A stretch of DNA of 32,607 nucleotides from Bacteroidota bacterium (GTDB lineage: Bacteria; Bacteroidota; Bacteroidia; UKL13-3), in the NCBI GenBank assembly GCA_947459415.1, contig CANHDN010000013.1, positions 1 through 32,607 on the forward strand, written 5' to 3'. Positions 1 to 8,573 of this stretch are shown here, piece by piece. The first letter of the stretch is position 1. Each line of letters opens with the position of its first letter. The notes beneath the pieces were generated by a model that was given only the letters and a program-made list of their open reading frames with translations, ran no database searches and was not told where the DNA came from. The position numbers and the translations under genes are program-made.

Positions 1-131
1 ATATTTATTTCTCAATGGCTTTTGCCTTCTTGGTAGATATTATTCAAATGAAAACGGTGAAGACTAAAAAATAGCCTAAAGCACACAGAATATTCATTTT
101 TTTGTAATACTTCAAATTTCATTAATTCATT

Positions 132-139
132 TATCTTTG
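132..139 (+). promoter_or_regulatory. Bacteroidota-type -7 element before the GAF/PAS kinase
   Basis: TATCTTTG matches the Bacteroidota -7 consensus TAnnTTTG exactly. No good TTTG -33 box lies 17-19 bases upstream (TTCA is the best there; a TTTG at 101-104 is too far away). It ends only 4 bases before the kinase ATG, so if real the transcript would be nearly leaderless. Single-element match only. Confidence 0.4.
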
Positions 140-143
140 ATTC

Positions 144-2978
144 ATGTTTGTTAATCAAGATAAGTATAATCAATTGTTTCAGGCTGTAATTCATTCATCC
201 AAGGCGCTTATTAGTGATAAGAGCGCGAATGAGGTAATGAATGAAGTGATTACTGTATTGGGAGAAGCCGCCAATGTAGATCGGGTTTATATATTTAGAA
301 ATAGTTTTGAAAACGGTGAGTTAACATTCATGCATTATGACTATGAGTGGGTAAAAGCTGGCGTGGAGGTTCAACTTGGCTCAGAGCTGCTGGCAGCAAT
401 TCCATGGAGTGATTTTGATTGGTTAAAAGATCATTTGATTACGGGAGCAAGTTATTCTGTATCAACCAATGAATTGGAGGAAGGTCAATTTAAAGAGGCT
501 CTTGAGGTTCAAGACATTAAAAGTGTGCTGTTTACCCCAATTATTTTTGATCACAAGTTTTGGGGTTATATAGGATTTGATGATTGTACAAATTATAGAA
601 ACTGGCAAGAAATTGAAGTAAGCACCTTGTTAGCAATCTCCTCTAATATTGGTTCTTATTTAAAACGCAATGAATTGGCTCAAGCCCTTGCTTTACAATA
701 TGATGCATCTATTAAACAAAAAGAATTTTACGAAACTATTTTTAATAATATCCCTGCAGATATTGTAGTTTTTGACAAGGAACATAAATATATGTTTTTA
801 AATAGTCATGGGGTGAAAAATAATGAGGTTCGCGATTGGATGATTGGGAAAGATGATTTTGAATATTGTGCTTGGCGCAATAAGCCTACTAATATTGCCA
901 TTGAAAGAAGGGCGCAGTTTAATGAAATGTTAGCTTCTAAAGTGCCCATTCAATTTGAAGAGAAAATGCTTTCTGATTCTGGTGAATACAGATATCATGT
1001 GCGGGTTATGCACCCTGTTTTGAATGCTCAAGAAGAAGTAGATTTAGTTATTGGTTATGGATTGGATGTTACTACCATAAAAAATCAAGAGGAATTAATT
1101 ATCAAGCAAAATGAGGCCATTGTAAATTCTCCAGATGGAATTGCATTGCTAGATAGTCAAGGTCTTTATTATTATATGAACCCTGCTCATGAATCTATTT
1201 TTGGTTATGGTAAAGGAGGTTTGATTGGGAAGTCTTGGACAGTGTTATATAAACCTGAGGATTTAGAATATTTATCTCAACATGTTTTTCCTATTTTAAA
1301 TGAAAGTGGAATTTGGAATGGACAGGTTCAGGCTCAAGCGAAGGATGGTAGAGCAGTTTTTCAAGATTTAACCTTACGGCAATTAGCAGATGGTTCATTG
1401 GTTTGTATTACCCGTGATGTGTCTGATTTGGTTCTCAATATACGTTTATTGGAAGAAGCCAATCAAAAATTAGCTTTGGCTATTCAAACCACTCAACTTG
1501 GTTTTTATGAATGGGATATGCTTAATGATGAATTGGTGAGTAATGAAATTTTTAACGAAATTTTAGGTTTTGATAATACTGAAAAACATACTCATGTGAT
1601 CAATGATTGGTTTAATAGTATTCATCCAGACGATGTATACCTCGTTTCAGATGCCCTAGCAAAACAAAGGAAAGTGTCTAATGACAAAGAGGTAGAAAAC
1701 TTAAGTGTAGAATATCGAATTAAAGGTCCTAGGGGCGAATATATATGGGTACTTGACATTGGTAAAGTCACCAATTTTGATGAGGAAGGAAAACCTTTAA
1801 CCCTTGTTGGTTTTATTGTAGATATTTCCTCTAATAAAAGCATAGAAGAGAAAATTAGGGTGAGTGAAAAACGTTACAGAGATTTGGTTGAAAACTTAAG
1901 AGAGGTAATTTTTGAAACGGATGGAGAAGCAAATTTTGTGTTTTTAAATCCAGCATGGCAAAAACTTACTGGTTATACCTTGGAGGAAACATTAGGTAAA
2001 AGTTTTGTTGATTTTTATTATCCTGATGTTTCATTGATGGAGCAGTCATTTAGTAAGTTTGATTTGTTAAATCCTGCGGATACCTATTTACATGTAGAAA
2101 TTCCGTTGCAGCATAAAGATAAACACATTATTTGGTTTGATGTAGAAATTAATAAGCTGATTGATGAGGTAAACGGCAATGTAAAAGCAACTGTTGGTTC
2201 TATTGAAGATATTACTAAAAGGAAATTAGCTGAGAATGAACTGAAGCAATCTTTGGCAAAAGAAAAACAGCTTGGTGATTTAAAGGCTCGATTTGTAGGC
2301 ATGGCATCACATGAATTTCGCACACCATTGGCAGGTATTAGAAGCAGTGCAGAGTTAATACAGTTACTTGTTAATAAAAGCTCCAACGATTTATCCGGAA
2401 GTGTCTTAGCTAATGTGTTTGATAAAATTGAAAAGATAAAGTTTGATGTAGATAGAATTACAGGTTTAATGACTGATGTATTAACAATGGGTAGTATTGA
2501 ATCTGAAAAAATTACTTTCAATGCACAACTCGCCGATTTGGTAGCTTTTACAGAAAATTATCTACAAGTAGAAGGAATAAGGTATTTGTCTGGGCATGAG
2601 CTAAAATTTGATACGGACATAGAATCTGGTATAGTAAAATTTGATCCAAAACTGGTTGTTCATGTTTATAATAACTTAATGAGCAATGCAGCTAAATATG
2701 CTGCCACTAATTCAGTGATAGCGGTAAGTATTAAGCAGGTGAATGATCAAATTCAGCTTGTTTTTAAAGATCATGGAATTGGCATCCCATCTGGTGAGTT
2801 GCCATTTATTTTTGATACTTTTTTTAGAAGTTCAAATGCAGAAAATATTCCAGGAACAGGTTTAGGTTTATCAATTGCAAAATATTTTATGGATTTACAC
2901 CATGCTCAAATTCAATTGGAGAGTGAAGTAAATCAGGGTACTAAGGTAATTCTAAATTTTCCTTTAATAAAATCATAG
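144..2978 (+). CDS. Multi-sensor histidine kinase (GAF, four PAS, HisKA, HATPase)
   Basis: Predicted soluble sensor histidine kinase that autophosphorylates and passes phosphate to a response regulator. Order seen: GAF-like domain (about 10-180), four PAS repeats (about 195-315, 320-430, 445-565, 575-695; PAS signatures such as GxxxFLNPAWQKLTGYT in the last), HisKA with the H-box SHEFRTPLAGIR (His723), and a HATPase domain with N-box NNLMSNAAKY, G1 box DHGIGI (Asp876) and G2 box GTGLGL. All catalytic boxes look intact. No transmembrane segment or signal peptide is visible, so it should sense a cytoplasmic or diffusible signal. There is no receiver domain of its own. Two receiver-bearing genes lie 2.2 kb downstream, past yicC-gmk-nadD, and are candidate partners by proximity only. 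The next Met is residue 31, inside the GAF fold, so this ATG is preferred. The ligand is unknown. Confidence 0.93.
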   Translation: MFVNQDKYNQLFQAVIHSSKALISDKSANEVMNEVITVLGEAANVDRVYIFRNSFENGELTFMHYDYEWVKAGVEVQLGSELLAAIPWSDFDWLKDHLITGASYSVSTNELEEGQFKEALEVQDIKSVLFTPIIFDHKFWGYIGFDDCTNYRNWQEIEVSTLLAISSNIGSYLKRNELAQALALQYDASIKQKEFYETIFNNIPADIVVFDKEHKYMFLNSHGVKNNEVRDWMIGKDDFEYCAWRNKPTNIAIERRAQFNEMLASKVPIQFEEKMLSDSGEYRYHVRVMHPVLNAQEEVDLVIGYGLDVTTIKNQEELIIKQNEAIVNSPDGIALLDSQGLYYYMNPAHESIFGYGKGGLIGKSWTVLYKPEDLEYLSQHVFPILNESGIWNGQVQAQAKDGRAVFQDLTLRQLADGSLVCITRDVSDLVLNIRLLEEANQKLALAIQTTQLGFYEWDMLNDELVSNEIFNEILGFDNTEKHTHVINDWFNSIHPDDVYLVSDALAKQRKVSNDKEVENLSVEYRIKGPRGEYIWVLDIGKVTNFDEEGKPLTLVGFIVDISSNKSIEEKIRVSEKRYRDLVENLREVIFETDGEANFVFLNPAWQKLTGYTLEETLGKSFVDFYYPDVSLMEQSFSKFDLLNPADTYLHVEIPLQHKDKHIIWFDVEINKLIDEVNGNVKATVGSIEDITKRKLAENELKQSLAKEKQLGDLKARFVGMASHEFRTPLAGIRSSAELIQLLVNKSSNDLSGSVLANVFDKIEKIKFDVDRITGLMTDVLTMGSIESEKITFNAQLADLVAFTENYLQVEGIRYLSGHELKFDTDIESGIVKFDPKLVVHVYNNLMSNAAKYAATNSVIAVSIKQVNDQIQLVFKDHGIGIPSGELPFIFDTFFRSSNAENIPGTGLGLSIAKYFMDLHHAQIQLESEVNQGTKVILNFPLIKS

Positions 2979-2997
2979 ACTAATAAACTAAAATGAG

Positions 2998-3026
2998 TTT
3001 CCTTTACCTAAAATGCCTTATTTTTG
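2998..3026 (+). promoter_or_regulatory. Promoter of yicC-gmk-nadD
   Basis: TTTC (2998-3001), 17 bases, then TATTTTTG (3019-3026), a perfect TAnnTTTG -7 box with a one-mismatch -33 box. The predicted transcript would start near 3032, about ten bases before the yicC ATG at 3043. The ORF-track start at 3013 lies upstream of the -7 box and so would not be transcribed from this promoter. Confidence 0.6.
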
Positions 3027-3042
3027 GCGCTTATCTATTTTT

Positions 3043-3912
3043 ATGTTAAGATCCATGACAGGCTTCGGGCAAGCCGAAGGCGAAACAGAAAGGTTTTCTG
3101 TAAAAGTTGAACTCAAAAGTTTAAACAGTAAATTTTTTGAACTGAGTATTCGAATGCCCAGAAATTGGCAACACAAGGAACTCGAATTGCGCAAAGAAAT
3201 GGCTAAGATCATTGAGCGAGGCACTGTTCAATTGCATATACAAATTACTTATAAATTAGCTGAAGATAGAATTACACCCATTAACAAAGAGGTAGCATCC
3301 TATTATTTAAATGAAATTACTTCAGTAGCCTCACAAAATGGATATCAGGCAAGTGATTTGCTTGGTAATATATTTGATATTCCAAATGTGTTACAACCAA
3401 ATGATGACACGCCTGAAGAATCTGATTGGGTGTATATTATGGAGGTTGTTCACAAGGCATTTGCAAAATTTGATTTATACAGGCTTACTGAGGGTAAAAT
3501 ATTAATAGACGAGTTTAGCAAAAGTTCATCTCATATTCTTGCTAAAATGAATGCATTAACACCTTTTGAAAATGAAAGAATTGAAACCATTAAAGAGCGT
3601 TTGCGGAAAGAATTGGCAAATTTAAATCAAGAACAAATTGATAAAAACAGATTTGAACAAGAGTTAATTTATTACCTAGAGAAATTAGATATAAATGAAG
3701 AAAAGGTCCGTTTAAAGCAACATTGTGACTACATGGAAGAGGTAATTAGGATGGCGTCTACGGGTAAAAAATTGGGTTTTATTGCTCAAGAAATGGGAAG
3801 AGAAATTAATACCATAGGTTCAAAGAGTAATCACCATCTGATGCAGCGTTCTGTGGTAGAAATGAAGGAAGAACTAGAAAAAATTAAAGAACAAATAAAC
3901 AATGTGCTTTAA
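3043..3912 (+). CDS. yicC: YicC family endoribonuclease
   Basis: Member of the YicC/YloC family, stress-related endoribonucleases implicated in RNA turnover in other bacteria. The N terminus MLRSMTGFGQAEGE is the family signature. The C-terminal part carries the conserved block GREINTIGSKSNHHLMQRSVVEMKEELEKIKEQ with the usual ending, so the protein (289 residues) is full length. I start at ATG 3043 rather than the track's 3013: family members begin with M-x-x-SMTGFG, and the promoter's -7 box sits between the two ATGs. It is the first gene of a compact unit, with 14 bases to gmk and 4 more bases between gmk and nadD. The yicC-gmk neighbourhood is widely conserved in bacteria. Confidence 0.95.
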   Translation: MLRSMTGFGQAEGETERFSVKVELKSLNSKFFELSIRMPRNWQHKELELRKEMAKIIERGTVQLHIQITYKLAEDRITPINKEVASYYLNEITSVASQNGYQASDLLGNIFDIPNVLQPNDDTPEESDWVYIMEVVHKAFAKFDLYRLTEGKILIDEFSKSSSHILAKMNALTPFENERIETIKERLRKELANLNQEQIDKNRFEQELIYYLEKLDINEEKVRLKQHCDYMEEVIRMASTGKKLGFIAQEMGREINTIGSKSNHHLMQRSVVEMKEELEKIKEQINNVL

Positions 3913-3926
3913 TAGATCAAAGGTTT

Positions 3927-4496
3927 ATGAATAAAGGGAAAGTAATCATATTTTGTGCTCCATCTGGGTCGGGCAAAACTACTATTGTTAAGCATTTACT
4001 TCAGGTAAATCCTAATTTAATGTTTTCGGTTTCTGCCTGCACACGTGATAAACGTGTTGGCGAGGTAGATGGGAAAGATTATTATTTTTTGGGAAAGGAT
4101 GCCTTCGAACAAAAAATAAGTGCGAATGAGTTTTTGGAATACGAAGAAGTCTACGGGGGTAATTTTTATGGTACTTTAAAATCTGAAATAGACAGAATTT
4201 GGGCCTTAGACAAAGTTGTTATTTTTGATGTGGATGTGGTAGGGGGTTTACATTTAAAACAATATTTTGGTGACAATGCACTTGCAATTTTTGTTAAACC
4301 ACCAAACATACAAGTACTTGAAGAAAGATTGCGATTTAGGTCTACCGAAACTGAAGAAACACTCCGCATGCGCGTAAATAAGGCCGTTAAAGAAATTGCA
4401 TTTGAATCTAAATTTGAGCAGGTTTTATTGAATGATGATTTAAAGCATGCACTTGCTCAGGCAGAATTAATAGTTAATCATTTTATTAAAACTTGA
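3927..4496 (+). CDS. gmk: Guanylate kinase
   Basis: Phosphorylates GMP to GDP with ATP in purine nucleotide metabolism; cytoplasmic. The P-loop APSGSGKTT is at residues 11-19. The GMP-binding region follows, with SACTRDKRVGEVDGKDYYF and the EYEEVYGGNFYGT segment typical of guanylate kinases, then the lid-region arginines RLRFRSTETEETLRMR. At 189 residues it is of normal length. Second gene of the yicC-gmk-nadD unit, 14 bases after yicC. Confidence 0.97.
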   Translation: MNKGKVIIFCAPSGSGKTTIVKHLLQVNPNLMFSVSACTRDKRVGEVDGKDYYFLGKDAFEQKISANEFLEYEEVYGGNFYGTLKSEIDRIWALDKVVIFDVDVVGGLHLKQYFGDNALAIFVKPPNIQVLEERLRFRSTETEETLRMRVNKAVKEIAFESKFEQVLLNDDLKHALAQAELIVNHFIKT

Positions 4497-4500
4497 TTAG

Positions 4501-5088
4501 ATGGCAGAAATTGGACTTTTTTTTGGTTCTTTTAATCCAATTCATGTTGGGCATTTAATCATAGCCAATTATATGGCTGATTATACACATTTGGATGAAA
4601 TTTGGTTTGTTGTTTCTCCTCAGAATCCTTTTAAAGGCAGCGAAGAATTGCTTTCTGAAAATACTCGTTTAGACTTGTTAGAATTAGCAATTTCTGGCGA
4701 TAGTCGTTTTAAAACCTGTGATATTGAATTTGCATTGCCACGACCTTCATATACAGCGTTTACCTTACAGGAACTTAATATAAAATTTCCTATGCATCAT
4801 TTTACTTTGATTATAGGTGGCGACAATTTACAGAGTTTTCACTTTTGGAAAGACTATCAGCGTATCTTAGAAAATCATTCTGTGTTTGTTTATGCTCGAA
4901 CAGGTATTCTGGAGCAACAAAATATTGTAAATCACCCTTCAGTAAAATTATTTGAGGTGCCATTATTAAATATTTCTTCCACCTATATCAGACAAACTAT
5001 TCAAGCGGGAATGTCTATTAGGTATTTGGTTCCTGAGTTAGTTAGGCTAGAAATTGAACGCTTAAATCTCTATCATTTACCGAAATAA
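4501..5088 (+). CDS. nadD: Nicotinate-nucleotide adenylyltransferase
   Basis: Adenylates nicotinate mononucleotide to deamido-NAD in NAD synthesis. The nucleotidylyltransferase signature GSFNPIHVGHLIIA is at residues 9-22 (the (H/T)xGH motif) and the C-terminal ISSTYIR motif is intact. The PQNPFKG segment matches the substrate-binding loop of NadD. Normal length (195 residues). It begins 4 bases after the gmk stop, so it is almost certainly cotranscribed. Its own stop codon lies in the left arm of the hairpin listed at 5082-5108. Confidence 0.96.
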   Translation: MAEIGLFFGSFNPIHVGHLIIANYMADYTHLDEIWFVVSPQNPFKGSEELLSENTRLDLLELAISGDSRFKTCDIEFALPRPSYTAFTLQELNIKFPMHHFTLIIGGDNLQSFHFWKDYQRILENHSVFVYARTGILEQQNIVNHPSVKLFEVPLLNISSTYIRQTIQAGMSIRYLVPELVRLEIERLNLYHLPK

Positions 5089-5108
5089 GTAAATTTATTT
5101 CTTTTTTT
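5082..5108 (+). terminator. Probable intrinsic terminator after nadD
   Basis: GAAATAA (5082-5088) pairs perfectly with TTATTTC (5095-5101) around a 6-base loop, followed directly by seven T (5102-5108). The stem is entirely AT apart from its outermost G-C pair, so it is weak, but the shape and place right at the end of the yicC-gmk-nadD unit fit a terminator. Confidence 0.45.
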
Positions 5109-5172
5109 ATTACATTTTTTTCCTTTTATTTGATGTGTAATGATATATTCTCCCTATATCATTGCTTGTTCA

Positions 5173-6261
5173 ATGAAAAGTATAAAAAATAATCGGAAAA
5201 TTCTAGTTTTAGAAGATGATACGCATATTAGAAATAATGTGGTTGAGTTTCTAATGCTGAATGATTATGATGTTGCATCTGCTGAAAATGGAGTTCAAGG
5301 TTTAATCACTTATGCTACCTTTAAGCCAGATTTAATCATTTGTGATATCATGATGCCTGAAATGGATGGCTATACTTTTTTAGAAGAATTACAGAAGCGA
5401 TATCCCTTAAATTTTACAATTTTTATTTTCTTAACAGCTAAGAATAGTGCAGCTGATCACAGAAAAGGGATGTATTTAGGAGCAGATGACTATATTGTTA
5501 AACCATTTACATTTAATGATTTATTAAATGCCATTGAAACCAGGTTTGCAAAGAGTGATTTGAGAAGAGAAAGTATTGAAAAAGCTGCTGAGAAAATGAA
5601 ACAGCAGTCCTATTCTACTCCATTTCATGAGTTTAATACCTGTTTAAATGGAATTTTGACTGGTTCACAGTTTTTAATGGGTAATGCTGAAAAATTGCCA
5701 TTAGATATTGAAACTCAATCCATATTAGATGTTATTAAACGCAGTGGTTTAAGATTGAGTAGGGCAATTAATAATTTTATATTAAGTAAAGAACTTGAAT
5801 CGAAAACATATTTTCCATTCATAGAGGATGTGCCGGCAACTTACCTGGTTAATTCAATTGTAAATGTTGCGTCTGATCATCATCGATCTGAAGATTTAAA
5901 TCTCTTAGTTGAAGGACTTTCCATTAAAACCGATAAATTTTTATTGAAACGTGTTTTAGATGAATTAACAGAAAATGCCTTCAAATTCACGCAAAAAGGT
6001 GATGCAGTGAATTGGAATATTTTTTTATCCCCAGAAACAAGTAGTTTAGAAATTGTGTACCCTAATAAATTTAGGTTCAGCAATGAAAAATTTGAACAAA
6101 TTACAGCCTATAATCAATTTACGATTGGTACCCAGGTTTTAGAAGGCTTAGGATTGGGTTTATTTCTTTCTCAAAAAATTAGTGAATTAGTAGGATTTGC
6201 ATTGAGCTTCAAAGAATTAAACAACAATCAATTATGCTTTAAAATTACCCTTACTAATTAA
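5173..6261 (+). CDS. Receiver domain fused to a histidine-kinase-like module
   Basis: A REC domain occupies residues 1-120: acidic pair EDD (15-17 region), phospho-acceptor Asp58 in ICDIMMPEMDG, Thr88 and Lys110 in DDYIVKPF. A kinase-like region follows with an H-box-like FHEFNTCLNGIL (His152), an N-box DELTENAFKFT and a G2-like GLGLGLFLSQKI. The G1 box (DxGxG) is not recognisable: where it should be the sequence reads EIVYPNKFRFSNEKF. The following FEQITAYNQF segment resembles a subgroup of ATP-binding response regulators with an AYxQF stretch. Start: ATG 5173 puts the REC strand near the N terminus; the track's 5140 ATG adds codons (CCC, ATC) unlike the rest of the gene. It is followed after 19 bases by the REC-AraC gene, probably cotranscribed. 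Whether it has kinase activity is uncertain. Confidence 0.87.
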   Translation: MKSIKNNRKILVLEDDTHIRNNVVEFLMLNDYDVASAENGVQGLITYATFKPDLIICDIMMPEMDGYTFLEELQKRYPLNFTIFIFLTAKNSAADHRKGMYLGADDYIVKPFTFNDLLNAIETRFAKSDLRRESIEKAAEKMKQQSYSTPFHEFNTCLNGILTGSQFLMGNAEKLPLDIETQSILDVIKRSGLRLSRAINNFILSKELESKTYFPFIEDVPATYLVNSIVNVASDHHRSEDLNLLVEGLSIKTDKFLLKRVLDELTENAFKFTQKGDAVNWNIFLSPETSSLEIVYPNKFRFSNEKFEQITAYNQFTIGTQVLEGLGLGLFLSQKISELVGFALSFKELNNNQLCFKITLTN

Positions 6262-6280
6262 AAATTTATATTTATTGAAT

Positions 6281-7066
6281 ATGTCGATGAATAACAATGG
6301 GTTTTTGGCAGATAAAATAATTGTTTGTGAAGACGATTCTATCTTGCGTAGTAATATTTCGGCTGCCTTGGAAATGGAAGGCTTTCATGTTTACCAGGCA
6401 GCGAATGGCTTAGAAACAAAACAATTATTATTGGCTAAACGTGTTTCACTATTGGTTTCAGATTGGTCTATGCCAGTTATGGATGGAATCGATTTGTTGA
6501 GTTTTGTAAAGTCTGATAAACGCTTTTCTCATATTCCTTTTATTTTTTTAACTGCTAAAACGGAGGTAGATGATAAATTATTTGCGCTGGGTTTAATGGC
6601 AGACGACTACATTACTAAGCCTTTTTCTCTGCACGAATTAGTTTTTAAGTGCCGAAATAATATTGAAAACAGAAAACAAGTGATTATTGCTAATCTGGTA
6701 AATAATGTAGAATCTAAATTTGATTCTAGAGATCAGAAATTTTTAAGTCAGATTAAAGAGTTTATTAATAAAAATATTGCTAATGATGAACTTGCCCTCT
6801 CAGATTTTGCTTCAGAATTTCCGATGAGTGTATCTTCTATACAAAAAAACATCAAACGAATTTGTGGTCAGTCCCTCTTTAAATTAATTATTGATATGCG
6901 TTTGCAAAAAGCGAAAAATATGATTGAAGCCAATGCAGCACCCATATCAGAGGTATTATATCATTGCGGCTTTAATAACCACAATCATTTTACTAAAAAG
7001 TTTAAAGATAAATATGGAATTTTACCTTCAAAGCTCAGTAAGGGTGAAGTTCAAGAAGCAAACTAG
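6281..7066 (+). CDS. Response regulator with AraC-type DNA-binding domain
   Basis: REC domain (about 11-125) with acidic residues CEDD, phospho-acceptor Asp61 in SDWSMPVMDG, Thr91 in FLTAKT and Lys113 in YITKPFS, all intact. It is joined to an AraC/XylS helix-turn-helix domain (about 165-255): LALSDFASEFPMSVSSIQKNIKRICG is the first helix-turn-helix and ISEVLYHCGFNNHNHFTKKFKDKYGILPS the second, with the family's hallmark GF...FxxxFKxxxGxxPS. It is therefore a phosphorylation-controlled transcription factor. The track starts at TTG 6275; ATG 6281 (or 6287) is more likely. Partners are probably the preceding REC-kinase gene and perhaps the large PAS kinase at 144. Target genes are not evident from this window. 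Confidence 0.92.
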   Translation: MSMNNNGFLADKIIVCEDDSILRSNISAALEMEGFHVYQAANGLETKQLLLAKRVSLLVSDWSMPVMDGIDLLSFVKSDKRFSHIPFIFLTAKTEVDDKLFALGLMADDYITKPFSLHELVFKCRNNIENRKQVIIANLVNNVESKFDSRDQKFLSQIKEFINKNIANDELALSDFASEFPMSVSSIQKNIKRICGQSLFKLIIDMRLQKAKNMIEANAAPISEVLYHCGFNNHNHFTKKFKDKYGILPSKLSKGEVQEAN

Positions 7067-7098
7067 TTTTCTCTTGTTTTAGGTAATTAAACCATAAA

Positions 7099-8496
7099 CT
7101 ATTCAATACTTTTTTTTAACCAAGTGGTTTTAGTTTGGCAAAACGCTAACAGTCCTTCTGGACCCAATTCTCTGCCAAATCCTGAGTTTTTGATTCCTCC
7201 AAAAGGTATTTTAGGATCACTTTTTACCATCTGGTTTATGTAAACCATGCCGCTTTCAATTTCAGCAGCTATTCGCTCAGCTTTACTAACATCTTTTGTG
7301 AAAATACTTGCACCTAAGCCAAATGAGGTATTATTTGCGATGGCAATTAATTCTTGTTCGCTTGAAAATTCAAAGACAGTTAAAACAGGCCCGAAAAGTT
7401 CTTCTTGAGCGGCTATGTTGTTATCTGGTATGTTTGTTAAAATAGTAGGAGGGAAGAAGTAGCCATTAGCCGGAACATGCTCGTGCTGCCAATATAATTT
7501 TGCTCCACTGCTTATGCTTTCTTGTACTTGTTTTTTTAAGTTTTCTAGAAGATCTTTTCTTGCCAATGGTCCTATATTGATCCCAATTTCTTGGGGGTTG
7601 CCTATCTTATAGGCTGCTAATTTTTGCTTGGTTAGCGTTAAAAAATCAGTTAGTAGGTTGCTATGAACCAAAAAGCGTTTGGCTGCTACACAACTTTGTC
7701 CATTATTCTGAAATCTACTAAATAAAATCTCATCAATTACCTCAGGTAAATTTACATCATCCAGTAAAATTAGGGGATCTGATCCTCCTAATTCTAATAC
7801 CATAGGTTTTATATTTTTGCCAGCAATAGAAGCAATATGCGCACCAGTGATAGTGCTACCAGTAAAGGTTACTGCCCGAATTTGAGGCATGGCTATGCAG
7901 GTCTCAATTACTTCATTATTCAGGAAACAAGTGTTGAAGATATATTTGGGGAGTGGCTCACATTGATCTAAAATATGCTGTAAGGCCAAAGAACTCTCAG
8001 AAACATTTGGTGCAGGTTTTACCAGCATGGCATTCCCACTGATGATACATGGTATTGCGCTCCTTAAAATTTGCCAATAGGGGAAATTCCATGGAAAAAT
8101 TCCTAATACAAGGCCTACTGGTATTTTTTCAATTTTAACATCTGATCCATTCCCCGTATTAATTTTTTTTGCTGCTAAAATCTCAATCGAATTTTGATAG
8201 TAATATTCGCATAAACTTGCACTTTTAAGTACTTCAGCTTTTGCATGAGCAACTAATTTGCCCATTTCTTTACTTGCAATTTGAGCTAAATCATCAGCGT
8301 TTTTTTGAAGTAACTGTGCCAGTATAGGTAAGAATTCAATTCTTTTTTCTATGGTTTGACGCGCCCATTCTTGTTGAGCCAAGTTCATGGTATCTAAAAT
8401 ATATGTAATATCTGCCAACGAGTCAATGGCTGTATATTCTCCTATAAGTTCTTCTGTAAATGGGTTTATGCTGGTAAAGTGTGAATTTTTATTCAT
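7099..8496 (-). CDS. NAD(P)-dependent aldehyde dehydrogenase, succinate-semialdehyde type
   Basis: ALDH superfamily enzyme oxidising an aldehyde to an acid. Catalytic residues are present: Asn137 in FPWNFPYW, Glu235 in VLELGGSD and the nucleophile Cys269 in NNGQSCVAAKR. The C-terminal PFGGIKNSGFGRELG motif is intact. Length (465 residues) and the MGKLVAHAKAEVLKSASLCEYYY region resemble the short succinate-semialdehyde dehydrogenases of the Sad/YneI type, so oxidation of succinic semialdehyde is the best guess; exact substrate and cofactor cannot be read here. It is on the same strand as ech but behind a strong terminator, and no consensus promoter is clear in the 48 bases between. The end lies 32 bases from the convergent response regulator. 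Confidence 0.93.
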   Translation of the reverse strand: MNKNSHFTSINPFTEELIGEYTAIDSLADITYILDTMNLAQQEWARQTIEKRIEFLPILAQLLQKNADDLAQIASKEMGKLVAHAKAEVLKSASLCEYYYQNSIEILAAKKINTGNGSDVKIEKIPVGLVLGIFPWNFPYWQILRSAIPCIISGNAMLVKPAPNVSESSLALQHILDQCEPLPKYIFNTCFLNNEVIETCIAMPQIRAVTFTGSTITGAHIASIAGKNIKPMVLELGGSDPLILLDDVNLPEVIDEILFSRFQNNGQSCVAAKRFLVHSNLLTDFLTLTKQKLAAYKIGNPQEIGINIGPLARKDLLENLKKQVQESISSGAKLYWQHEHVPANGYFFPPTILTNIPDNNIAAQEELFGPVLTVFEFSSEQELIAIANNTSFGLGASIFTKDVSKAERIAAEIESGMVYINQMVKSDPKIPFGGIKNSGFGRELGPEGLLAFCQTKTTWLKKSIE

Positions 8497-8544
8497 AAGG
8501 TATAAAGGCTTTAATAAGAAATTTGTTTACAAAAGTGATTAAAT

Positions 8545-8573
8545 AAAAAAGAAGCGCTTTGCGCTTCTTTTTT
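8545..8573 (-). terminator. Strong intrinsic terminator after enoyl-CoA hydratase
   Basis: Perfect 13-base inverted repeat AAAAAAGAAGCGC / GCGCTTCTTTTTT around a TTT loop. On the minus strand it forms a GC-rich stem with a flanking T6 run, and it is symmetric, so it could act in both directions. The stop codon of ech (8572-8574) overlaps its edge. It separates the gltX-to-ech unit from the aldehyde dehydrogenase. Confidence 0.92.

Noticed and set aside
1-131. Partial gene at the left edge
   Set aside because: The only ORF (12-194, minus) runs into the kinase start and shows no family features; the stretch looks intergenic.
2084-2521. 145-residue minus-strand ORF
   Set aside because: It lies wholly inside the kinase gene across the PAS/HisKA region with intact motifs in the + frame; composition is Ser/Leu/Ile-rich antisense shadow.
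7067-7098. Bidirectional terminator between the response regulator and the aldehyde dehydrogenase
   Set aside because: Only short AT pairings (such as TAGTTT/AAACTA) with a long loop are found; too weak to call.
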